Assembly (NCBI GenBank): GCA_003054695.1
Contig: QAZA01000009.1
Location: 186,001 to 250,000, forward strand
Origin: Verrucomicrobia bacterium LW23
GTDB lineage: Bacteria; Verrucomicrobiota; Verrucomicrobiia; Methylacidiphilales; UBA1321
Length of the DNA: 64,000 nucleotides
Reading direction: 5' to 3'
Both the position numbers and the translations under genes were made by a program. Under the pieces are notes generated by a model. It saw only the letters and a list, made by a program, of their open reading frames with translations, ran no database searches and was not told the origin of the DNA. Below are positions 1-7,508 of this stretch, piece by piece (the first letter of the stretch is position 1; each line of letters opens with the position of its first letter).

Positions 1-681
1 GTAGAGCGTTGTTACGACGGTGAGGTATGCCTCCAACGCTTCCGCGTTCTTGCCCTGCGCCTGCAGGGCCCGACCGCGGACGAGGAACGCGTTGGCATAC
101 AGCCGCGCGTCGTCATCGTTGGGGGAAAGGGATTTATTGGCCTGCTCAATAATAGGCTGAACGATTTTCAGCGCCTCATCGTGCTTGCCGGCCCGCACGG
201 CCATCTCGGCTTTGCCTGCGGCGGCCTGGATGCGGAAGCGGTTGTTGGGGTAAAGCTTTTCCATCTCCTCATAAATGGCCATGGACTGGGATTCCTGGCC
301 CAGCTCGACGTGCGCGCGTGCGATCTCGGCCATCGCCTCGGTCACCCACTCGGCCGGCAGGCCCTTGAATTTCGCCACCACGGGCGTCAGCATTTTGATG
401 CGGTCGGCCGGCGTCTGAGTCTTGGAGCGCGCCACCTCAGGGGGTGTCTGCATCTCCACCTTGTTAACATCGCGCGACGGCACGCCGATGACGGCACCGT
501 TTACGTTGAAGGAGATTGTGCCCGCACCGTCTTTTACGGTATATCCTTGTACAACTCCCTGCAGGACACTACCATCATTGCGGACGATTTTGTCCTGAGC
601 GTGAAGGCTTGTGCCGGCAACCAGAAGTGCCAGTCCAACACATGAAAAAATAAGATTGCGCGTCAGCATTGCCATTAACAT
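1..681 (-). CDS. Secreted TPR-like protein (3' end outside window)
   Basis: The reading frame runs off the left edge, so only the first 227 residues are seen. It opens with a signal peptide (MLMAMLTRN then a hydrophobic stretch ending near SLHAQ), followed by a short beta-rich segment (KIVRNDGSVLQGVVQGY) and then helical tetratricopeptide-like repeats (for example AHVELGQESQSMAIYEEME and RALQAQGKNAEALEAYL). This suggests a periplasmic scaffold protein, function unknown. The start at 681 is preceded by AAGGTGA four bases upstream, one of the few clear ribosome sites in the window; Met codons at 675 and 669 are alternatives. It is divergent from the foldase gene at 745 with only 63 bp between them, so the two promoters lie back to back. 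Confidence 0.75.
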   Translation of the reverse strand, partial: MLMAMLTRNLIFSCVGLALLVAGTSLHAQDKIVRNDGSVLQGVVQGYTVKDGAGTISFNVNGAVIGVPSRDVNKVEMQTPPEVARSKTQTPADRIKMLTPVVAKFKGLPAEWVTEAMAEIARAHVELGQESQSMAIYEEMEKLYPNNRFRIQAAAGKAEMAVRAGKHDEALKIVQPIIEQANKSLSPNDDDARLYANAFLVRGRALQAQGKNAEALEAYLTVVTTLY

Positions 682-744
682 AGTTCACCTTATCAAACGG
701 CCCTGGAGGGGTCAACAACCGAAGAGTTATTTTTGGAGCATTGA

Positions 745-2271
745 ATGATTAATTTTTTCCGCGAGCAGTCTCGCGCTTTTTACGGCTTCCTTCTCGTCAT
801 TATCGGAGTGAGTTTTTCGTTCTTCGGTGTGGCAAGTATTCCTCAGCTGGGCGGCGGATCGGATGTCTTTGGCAAGATTCAGGGCCATAACGTCCATCCG
901 GACGTCTACAATATGCAGAATGCCGGGACGGAAGTCATCTTTGCCCTGCAGGCCCGCAATAACCCCCGCGCGCGCCTGTCGGAGCTGGAGCGCGACTATA
1001 AGACGTGGCAGCGCCTTCTGCTGCTGAACGAGGCGAAGAAGATTGGCCTGGATGCTGATCCCGATCAGGTCCGCCTCTATATCCGCCGCATTTTCTCCAA
1101 TTCCGCCGGCGTGTTCGATCCCCAGGCCCTCAACGACTTCCGGCAGGTGCTGGAGCGCAAGGGCGTGAGCGACGACCGCTTCGAGTCGATTGTGCGCGAG
1201 GAGATTATCGCCACCAAGATGCGCGATGCCATCGTCTCCCCCGCCCAGCTTACCAAAGAGGAGGCTGATGCGTGGTTCAAGAAGACATGCGGTGCCACCA
1301 AGGTCAAACTCATCAAGTTTACCCCGGAAAACGTGCCGGCCCCCGCCGCGCCTTCGGACGCCAAGATTGCGGAATACTACGAGTTTGCCCGCAAAATCGG
1401 CAGCGCCTTTATGACGCAGAAGCAGTATCAGATTGCCTACGCCTACATCCCCTATCGCGACGGATACGACAAACTGACCGAGCAGCAGAAGACCGAAGCG
1501 CGCCTGGAAACCATGGCCCGTACCGAGAAGTTTATGGGCAGCGTAGCCGGCGAGCCCGGCAAGCCCGCCCCGGATTTTGAGGCCGCCAGCAAGGCCGAGA
1601 AGTTCCGCTTCGGTGTAACGGAGCTTTCTCCCGCGCCGTCCCTCCCTGCGGATCTGCCTCAGTCCCAGGCCTTTGCGTTCCACCTGCAGAACCTTAGCAC
1701 CACCAACCCGTACGAGAAGGTGATGACCGACGGCGGCTATTTCGTCATCAAGCTGGTGAAGCTGGAGGAGCCCCGCCGCCTGACGGTGGAGGAAGCGCGC
1801 CCGCAGATCATCGAGATGCTGACCAGCCACGCCCGCAACAGCGCCATGGAGACCCAGGGTAAATCGGCCGCAGCCCTGCTGCGCAGCCTGCTCACCGGCG
1901 GTACTCCTTTCGACAAGGCGGCCGAGATGCTGAAGCTGAAGGTGGAGAATCTGCCCGAGTACGTGCCGGTTGATAACAACATCACCAACTTCGATATCTT
2001 CAATATCCGCCAGGAGGTCTGGGCCACCGACGTCGGCCGCGCCACCGGCTACTTTGCGCCGCAGGACATGCCCGGCATCGGCTACATTGCCTACGTGGAA
2101 AGCCGCAAAGAGCCCGAAGCCGCCACGCGCACCACGTTTGACAACGCGCTGCTGCCCAGCCTGCGCAGCCTGCAACGCAACATCGCCTTCGATAACTGGC
2201 AGCGCATGCAGCTGACCCAGGCCGACACGCGCCTGCCCTACGCCCTGCGAGCGGAAAACCTCAACCGCTAA
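745..2271 (+). CDS. Membrane-anchored PpiD/SurA-like peptidyl-prolyl isomerase or chaperone
   Basis: The 508-residue protein begins MINFFREQSRAFYGFLLVII, a short cytoplasmic tail and a single membrane anchor, as in PpiD. A SurA_N-type helical chaperone region follows (roughly residues 40-210). A parvulin-like tail is visible near residues 325-360 (GGYFVIKLVKLEEP followed by LTVEEARPQIIEML). The family helps outer-membrane and secreted proteins fold in the periplasm. I do not see a clean canonical PPIC active site, so the chaperone role is safer than isomerase activity. GGAG at 735-738 sits six bases before the ATG and fixes the start. It is transcribed away from the TPR protein upstream. Confidence 0.82.
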   Translation: MINFFREQSRAFYGFLLVIIGVSFSFFGVASIPQLGGGSDVFGKIQGHNVHPDVYNMQNAGTEVIFALQARNNPRARLSELERDYKTWQRLLLLNEAKKIGLDADPDQVRLYIRRIFSNSAGVFDPQALNDFRQVLERKGVSDDRFESIVREEIIATKMRDAIVSPAQLTKEEADAWFKKTCGATKVKLIKFTPENVPAPAAPSDAKIAEYYEFARKIGSAFMTQKQYQIAYAYIPYRDGYDKLTEQQKTEARLETMARTEKFMGSVAGEPGKPAPDFEAASKAEKFRFGVTELSPAPSLPADLPQSQAFAFHLQNLSTTNPYEKVMTDGGYFVIKLVKLEEPRRLTVEEARPQIIEMLTSHARNSAMETQGKSAAALLRSLLTGGTPFDKAAEMLKLKVENLPEYVPVDNNITNFDIFNIRQEVWATDVGRATGYFAPQDMPGIGYIAYVESRKEPEAATRTTFDNALLPSLRSLQRNIAFDNWQRMQLTQADTRLPYALRAENLNR

Positions 2272-2700
2272 GCGCAAGCAGCCCCTGCCCGTGTGGCACA
2301 AGCTTGCCGACGCCGGCCCGAACCAACGGGCCGGCTGGCGCTTTGCGATAATGTGGGGTACATTAGGGTCGGCCGCTGCCGATAGAGGGGAGTGGAGCAG
2401 CAGCCTTTGCTGCTGACCACGCCTGGGAGGGCCGGCCAACGCGGTGTCGCCACCATATACAATGCGTGCATTCTATCTTGCAATCCACCAACAGAAGTTG
2501 ATTGCATTCGGCCTGTCCCTTCTGTTAATCATGGAAATCATCTTGCAGCTGCGAGGTTACTGGTAGCCGATTTCTTCCCAAATCGGCGCCACACGCCCAT
2601 TTACGCCAGGAAGCACGCTTCACCTCTCTACTTCCCGGTCACTCCACACCGCCCCGCACCTCCGCTCTTTCCCCTCACGGATAAACCGTTCGATCCAACC
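2272..2700. other. Intergenic region, 429 bp
   Basis: No convincing gene. A reading frame continuous with the following gene extends back to 2392, but its translation has no recognisable features and the conserved family start is at 2701. It contains a GC-rich hairpin at 2312-2335 (annotated separately) and presumably the promoter of the Minf_1886 gene, which I could not locate with confidence. Confidence 0.5.
2312..2335 (+). terminator. Candidate terminator hairpin after the foldase gene
   Basis: A perfect 9-bp stem GCCGGCCCG / CGGGCCGGC with a 6-base loop lies 40 bases after the stop codon. There is no real T tract behind it (TGGCGCTTTGCG), so it may be a weak or factor-dependent terminator. 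Confidence 0.45.
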
Positions 2701-3165
2701 ATGTCCAAACTGAACCTTGCAGAAGTCGTCGAGAAAATCGTACAGGTGGATAGCCGCTACGACTATCGCAGCTACGAATTTGTCCACGAGGTTCTGCAGC
2801 ACACCCTCAAGTCGCTCAAGCGCGGCCCGCACGGCGCCCACCGCCATGTTTCCCCGCAGGAGCTTCTGATCGGCCTGCGCGACTACACGCTGAAGGAGTT
2901 TGGCCCGATGAGCAAATTTGTGCTGAACGACTGGGGCGTCAAATCGTGCGAGGACTTCGGCCACGTCGTCTTCAACCTCGTTAACGAGCGAGTCTTTGGC
3001 AAAACCGACTCCGACTCCCCCGAGGATTTCAAGAACGCTTTCACCTTCGACGACGCGTTCGTCAAACCCTACCTCCCTCGTAAGGATAAGCTCAACGCCA
3101 AGCCCATGCGCCGCAGCACCAGCCCGCGCACCCGCCGCCCCGCCCAGGCGGAGGAAGAAATCTAA
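2701..3165 (+). CDS. Minf_1886 family protein
   Basis: This 154-residue protein matches a small conserved family of Verrucomicrobia and Planctomycetes named after Methylacidiphilum Minf_1886. Recognisable blocks are DSRYDYRSYEFVHEVLQ (about residues 17-33), HVSPQELLIGLRDY (about 49-62), FGPMSKFVLNDWGVKSCEDF and GHVVFNLVNE. The tail (PMRRSTSPRTRRPAQAEEEI) is basic then acidic and probably disordered. The function is unknown; no signal peptide or membrane segment is present, so it is likely cytoplasmic. I use the ATG at 2701 because conservation begins there; the open frame extends to 2392 but is not family-like. Confidence 0.88.
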   Translation: MSKLNLAEVVEKIVQVDSRYDYRSYEFVHEVLQHTLKSLKRGPHGAHRHVSPQELLIGLRDYTLKEFGPMSKFVLNDWGVKSCEDFGHVVFNLVNERVFGKTDSDSPEDFKNAFTFDDAFVKPYLPRKDKLNAKPMRRSTSPRTRRPAQAEEEI

Positions 3166-3179
3166 GCCCTTGTGCAAGT

Positions 3180-3214
3180 GCCCGCCGCGACGATTGATTC
3201 ACGCGGGCCTTTTG
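3180..3214 (+). terminator. Probable intrinsic terminator of the Minf_1886 gene
   Basis: A GCCCGC / GCGGGC stem with a 17-base loop ends in CCTTTTGTT, 15 bases after the stop codon at 3165. The stem is short, but the T run is in the right place. Confidence 0.5.
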
Positions 3215-3467
3215 TTGGAAGGACCCTGGCGGTTGTTCATCAGGGATCGGATCAGATAGTATAACTCGTTGAGCACGACCGCTTTGTGTTCAGTTAGAAC
3301 GACTCCGCTCCTGCACGCGATAAATCCGTGCAACGCGGGGTCTTTTCGTATAGATTACTCGTTGGCCAAAAATCAGCCGCCGGCTCCATCCCCGGCAGCG
3401 TTTCCTTTTCCGCAGGCCCGGCCCCCCTCTCACACGGCCCGGTCCGCCCCTCCTCAACATACACCCC

Positions 3468-6047
3468 ATGCCTGCTGTTAACGCCCCCCACCAGGGTCTT
3501 ACCGCCAACGCCAGCGCGTCGGCCAAGGCCAGTTCCCTCCCGGTCGCTTCCGTCGCGCGCCACGAGCTTGCCAACGGACTTAACATCCTCGTCCAGAGCG
3601 ACTACTCGGCGCCAGTCGTGTCCCTGCAGTTCTGGTGTGGTACGGGCAGCATTCACGAGATCCCCTGGCTCGGCTCCGGTATTTCGCATTTCCTTGAGCA
3701 CCTGATGTTTAAGGGCACGCCCACCCGCGGTAACTCCGAAATGGCCCAGTCCATCCAGGATCTCGGCGGCCACATGAACGCCTACACGTCGTTCGACCGC
3801 ACCGTCTACTACGTCGACCTGCCCAGCGAAAACTGGCGCCCCGCCCTGGAGATCCTCTCCGACGCCATCTCCAACTCCATCATCCCCGAAGGCGAGTTTG
3901 AGAAAGAGCGCGAAGTCATCCGCCGCGAGTTTGCCATGGGCCAGGACGACCCGGACCGCGAGCTGGGCAAGATGATATTCTCCACTGCATTTACCCGCAG
4001 CCCCTACCGCTTCCCCGTCATCGGCCTCATCGATCTCTTTAACCAGATTACCCGCGACGACGTGGTGCAGTACTACAAGCAGCGCTACACCACGCAAAAT
4101 TTAACGCTTATCGTCGTCGGCGCCGTCGACGAAAGCGACGTTTTCCAGGAGGCCGAGAAGCTCTGCGGCGGCATCCAGCGCCGCCCGTTGCCCGACCTTT
4201 ACCTGGCCGAGGAGCCCCTGCAGCAGGCCCCGCGCCACTCCCGCCGCACCTTCCCCACTCAGCTCTCACGCCTCTCCATGTCGTGGCCCACCCCCGGCCT
4301 GCATCACGAGGACATCCCGGCGCTCGACGTGCTGGCCATCCTGATGGGCGAAGGCCGCTGCTCCCGCCTTAACCAGAAGATAGTTGAGAAAGAAGGACTT
4401 GCGGAGAACGTCAGCGCCTACCTCTACACCCCGGCCCACATTGGAATCTGGGGCGTCGACGCCCGCTGCGCGCCCGACAAGCACGACGCCGTGCTGACGC
4501 GCCTTAAGGAGGAAATCCGCCTGGCCACCGAGGCCCCCGATGCCGAGGAAGTCGAACGCGCCAAACGCTTTACGTTCCTGCAACAGGTGCGCATGATGAA
4601 GACGATGGCCGGCAAGGCAGCCAGCCTGGGCAGCGGCTGGCTGCTGGATCGCGACCCGCACTTCTCCCGCCACTACCTGGATCGCCTGCAAGGCGTTACG
4701 GTGGAAGATGTTGCGCGCGTGGCGAAAAAATACCTCGTCGACACCGCCGTTACACTCTGCGAAATCGTGCCCGAAATGGGCGGCACCGCCCGCTCCACCG
4801 CCAAGTCCGACGCCGCAAAGATCCCCCTGCAAAAGCTGCAGACCACCAACGGCATACGCGTGCTGCACCAGCCCGCCTACAGCCTCCCGCTCGCGAGCTT
4901 CCGCGCCGTGTTCGGCGCCTCCCTGGCCACCGAGCCCGAGGGCAAGGCCGGCATCAACCGCCTGGCCAGCCAGCTCCTCGTTAAAGGCACCAAAAGCACT
5001 ACGGCGGAAGGACTTGCGCTGCGCATTGAGCAGCTCGGCGGCGCGTTTGGCGCGGACTCCGGCAATAACAGCGCCTCCCTCGCGCTGGAGCTTTTGGCGC
5101 AAGACTGGAGCACCGGCCTCGACATCGCCCTTGAGATCCTCACCGAAGTCGAGCCCACCGAAAAGGAGCTGGAGACCGAGCGCCGCAAGCAGATCTCCGA
5201 TTTGCAGGAAGAGCTGGACCACCCCATGGCCATCGCGCGCAATCTCATCCGCGGCTCGCTTTTCCCCGGGCACCCCTACCGCCACACCGCCCTCGGCACC
5301 ATCGAGACGCTCGAGGCGATTACCGTTGCCGATATCCGCGCCGCCTACGATCGCGCCTTCCTCAATCGCAACCTCATCTTCACCGTCTCCGGCAGCCAGT
5401 CGCCCGACCAGTGGCTCAATATCCTCAGCACCCGCCTGGCCGGCATGCCGTCCGCGCCGGATATTGCGCTACCCGTTCCCGCCCTGCAATTTACAGCGCC
5501 ACAGCGCGTGGAGGAGCTGGTGCCGAAAAAGCAGGCCGTCCTGCAGTTTGCCTACCCCACCGTGCCGGTAACGCACGACGATAGCCTGGTGCTAAGCGTT
5601 ATCAACGAGGCACTTAGCGATCTGGGCTCCCGCCTCTTCATCAAGATTCGCGAGGAAATGGGCCTGGCTTACTTTGTCGGCGCTTCTTCCTTCTCTGCCA
5701 CGCTCGCCGGCTACTCCGTCTTTTATGTCGGCACCGACCCCGCTAAGCGCGCAGCCGTGGAAGCCGCGATGCTTGGTGAAATCCAAAACATTGCGGACAA
5801 GGGACTTACGGTGGTGGAGCTGAACCGCGCCCGCGCCAAGTTACTGAGCCAGGAGACCCTGCAATCCCAAAACCCCAGCTACATCGCTTACGCCGGCGCA
5901 CTTGATGAGCTCTTTGGCCTGGGTTATAATCATGCGGAGATACGTCAGCAGCGCCTTCGCGAGATGACGCTCGACGAAGTCAACGTCGTCGCCCGCCGCT
6001 ACTTCGGCGCGCCCGGCTACGCGCTGGCCGTTGTCAGCCCCAAGTAA
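3468..6047 (+). CDS. M16 family zinc metallopeptidase, two-domain fusion
   Basis: The 859-residue protein contains an active M16 half with the inverted zinc motif HFLEH (H74, E77, H78) in the context SGISHFLEHLMFKGT, followed by the downstream glutamate region EGEFEKEREVIRREF. A second M16-like half starts around residue 450 (IRVLHQPAYSLPLASFRAVFG) and lacks HxxEH, as in single-chain or active/inactive paired M16 proteases. The family degrades peptides or processes proteins, often in the periplasm, but no typical signal peptide is seen, so location is uncertain. The start at 3468 has no Shine-Dalgarno sequence. DUF1844 follows 41 bp downstream on the same strand, so the two are probably cotranscribed. 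Confidence 0.92.
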   Translation: MPAVNAPHQGLTANASASAKASSLPVASVARHELANGLNILVQSDYSAPVVSLQFWCGTGSIHEIPWLGSGISHFLEHLMFKGTPTRGNSEMAQSIQDLGGHMNAYTSFDRTVYYVDLPSENWRPALEILSDAISNSIIPEGEFEKEREVIRREFAMGQDDPDRELGKMIFSTAFTRSPYRFPVIGLIDLFNQITRDDVVQYYKQRYTTQNLTLIVVGAVDESDVFQEAEKLCGGIQRRPLPDLYLAEEPLQQAPRHSRRTFPTQLSRLSMSWPTPGLHHEDIPALDVLAILMGEGRCSRLNQKIVEKEGLAENVSAYLYTPAHIGIWGVDARCAPDKHDAVLTRLKEEIRLATEAPDAEEVERAKRFTFLQQVRMMKTMAGKAASLGSGWLLDRDPHFSRHYLDRLQGVTVEDVARVAKKYLVDTAVTLCEIVPEMGGTARSTAKSDAAKIPLQKLQTTNGIRVLHQPAYSLPLASFRAVFGASLATEPEGKAGINRLASQLLVKGTKSTTAEGLALRIEQLGGAFGADSGNNSASLALELLAQDWSTGLDIALEILTEVEPTEKELETERRKQISDLQEELDHPMAIARNLIRGSLFPGHPYRHTALGTIETLEAITVADIRAAYDRAFLNRNLIFTVSGSQSPDQWLNILSTRLAGMPSAPDIALPVPALQFTAPQRVEELVPKKQAVLQFAYPTVPVTHDDSLVLSVINEALSDLGSRLFIKIREEMGLAYFVGASSFSATLAGYSVFYVGTDPAKRAAVEAAMLGEIQNIADKGLTVVELNRARAKLLSQETLQSQNPSYIAYAGALDELFGLGYNHAEIRQQRLREMTLDEVNVVARRYFGAPGYALAVVSPK

Positions 6048-6088
6048 ACACAGCACGATCATCATAAACCTTTGCCCGCCATACGATT

Positions 6089-6577
6089 ATGCCTGAAAAA
6101 CAGAACGTCCCCGGCGTCACGGCGGGTGAACTCACCAACCGTTTCGTCCACTTCATCAACTATCAGTTCAAAAGCGCGATTTATGTGCTGGGCATGATCC
6201 CCGGCCAGCCGATGGCGCCGCATCTGCCTGAGGCCAAGATGATTATCGACCAGCTGGAGATGCTGCGCGAGAAAACGCGCGGCAACCTCAACAAGGTCGA
6301 AACCAAAATCCTGGACGACGCCATCGAAAAGCTGAGCATGGCCTTTACCCAGGCCAGCGGCGGCACCCCGCCCAGCATGATGCCCAGCCCCACCGCCGGC
6401 ATGGAGCAGATCCCCGACGACATGGTTGACGAAGACGAAGACTTTGCCGAGGACGAAGAGCCCCAGGCCAAAGCCCCAGCCGCTGCGGCGACGCCGGCCC
6501 CCGCGCAGCGCTCCGCACCCGCAGCCGCGCCGGAGCCGCCGGAGAACAAGAAGAAATTCAGCAAGACTTACGGCTAA
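6089..6577 (+). CDS. DUF1844 domain protein
   Basis: The first 95 residues carry the DUF1844 signature: FVHFINYQFKSAIYVLGMIP, then PEAKMIIDQLEMLREKTRGN and ETKILDDAIEKLSMAFTQA. The remaining third is low complexity, first acidic (about residues 112-128), then Ala/Pro-rich, ending in a Lys-rich tail. The domain is found mainly in Planctomycetes, Verrucomicrobia, Acidobacteria and Deltaproteobacteria; its role is unknown. It is small, soluble and helical. It lies 41 bp after the M16 peptidase and is probably in the same transcript. Confidence 0.88.
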   Translation: MPEKQNVPGVTAGELTNRFVHFINYQFKSAIYVLGMIPGQPMAPHLPEAKMIIDQLEMLREKTRGNLNKVETKILDDAIEKLSMAFTQASGGTPPSMMPSPTAGMEQIPDDMVDEDEDFAEDEEPQAKAPAAAATPAPAQRSAPAAAPEPPENKKKFSKTYG

Positions 6578-6589
6578 AGCCGGACGACA

Positions 6590-6619
6590 GCGGCTGAGGT
6601 ATTCCGGCGCCTCAGCCGC
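6590..6619 (+). terminator. Strong hairpin after DUF1844
   Basis: A perfect 10-bp stem GCGGCTGAGG / CCTCAGCCGC with a 10-base loop begins 13 bases after the stop codon. It is not followed by a T run, so termination is inferred from position only. Confidence 0.45.
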
Positions 6620-6675
6620 GTGTGTTGAGGGGGTGGACAGTCCGCTGGTTGACTGTCAAGGGAGGGTAAACTTGT

Positions 6676-6693
6676 CTTTAGCATATGCTAAAG
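6676..6693. promoter_or_regulatory. 18-bp perfect palindrome upstream of the orphan prepilin gene
   Basis: CTTTAGCATATGCTAAAG is fully self-complementary and lies about 100 bp before the prepilin start. A TTGACT hexamer precedes it at about 6648-6653, so the palindrome covers or follows a possible -10 region. It reads like an operator for a dimeric repressor; which one is not known. Confidence 0.4.
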
Positions 6694-6793
6694 CTTAGAT
6701 GGCGATGTTCTTTATCACGGCATCCTGCTCCCTACCTCCATGCGATTCCTCCCCGCACCGCCCCGGATCTCCGCCACGCACGCCCGTCCGCCC

Positions 6794-7447
6794 ATGCAGC
6801 GTAAGCGGTTGCGACTTAGCGGTTTCAGCCTGCTGGAGTTGATTGTTGTCATTGGCATTGTCACCACAGTTGCTGTGCTTTCCGTGCCGCAGCTGATGCG
6901 CATTGCCAGCGCCTCCCAGCTTACCGCCGGCGCCAATCTCCTCATCGATTCCCTGAACCTGGCCCGGCAGACGGCGCAAACCCGCAACCGGCCCGTCGAG
7001 GTGCGCATCTACAAGGCGCAAATCCCTGCGCAGCCCGGCACGCGCTACTTCCGGGCGGTGCAGGTGCTGCATTTGCCGGATTACAGCAAGTCCCTTACCG
7101 CGGAAAGCACGCCCGTCAGCATGGTGCAGTATCTCCCTGGTAATGTGGTAGTTACGGAGACTCCGGAGTTCAGCACATTCCTTGCGGAAACCACCGGCAC
7201 CTATCGCGGCTCCGCCCCCGTGCCCGCCGTCGACCGCACAGGCGCAAGCGTGGACTACATTGCGTTCCGCTTCCTCCCCAGCGGCGCCACCGACTTGAGC
7301 CCGGCCGGTCCCACCTCCGCCCAAAGCCAGTGGACACTGACGCTGCGCAACCACCAGGACCCGGAAACCGCCACCACGCCCGGCAAAAGCTACGTCACGG
7401 TCCTCATCGACCCGGTGATCGGCACCGTTCGCTCCTATCGGCCGTGA
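6794..7447 (+). CDS. Verru_Chthon cassette protein D (prepilin-like)
   Basis: A basic leader (MQRKRLRLSG) is followed by the prepilin processing site and N-terminal helix FSLLELIVVIGIVTTVAVLS, with the expected Glu at position +5 of the mature protein. The next segment LIDSLNLARQTAQTRNRPVE and the C-terminus SYVTVLIDPVIGTVRSYRP match the Verru_Chthon cassette D family, which is related to GspH-type minor pseudopilins. The role of these cassettes is unknown; export to a surface or periplasmic filament or assembly is inferred. The start at 6794 gives a 10-residue leader; an in-frame ATG at 6740 would give a 28-residue leader. It stands alone, 20 kb from the other cassette genes in this window. 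Confidence 0.8.
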   Translation: MQRKRLRLSGFSLLELIVVIGIVTTVAVLSVPQLMRIASASQLTAGANLLIDSLNLARQTAQTRNRPVEVRIYKAQIPAQPGTRYFRAVQVLHLPDYSKSLTAESTPVSMVQYLPGNVVVTETPEFSTFLAETTGTYRGSAPVPAVDRTGASVDYIAFRFLPSGATDLSPAGPTSAQSQWTLTLRNHQDPETATTPGKSYVTVLIDPVIGTVRSYRP

Positions 7448-7508
7448 TCGGCGCGCAACGTCCATACTGCCACTGGAAAAAGGAGCGCGATTGTGGTGAA
7501 ATAGGGCC

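Noticed and set aside
2294-2308. TGGCACAAGCTTGC as a sigma-54 promoter
   Set aside because: The distance between GG and GC is one base too short.
2392-2700. Extended N-terminus of the Minf_1886 protein
   Set aside because: The upstream 103 codons are open but not family-like; the conserved start is at 2701.
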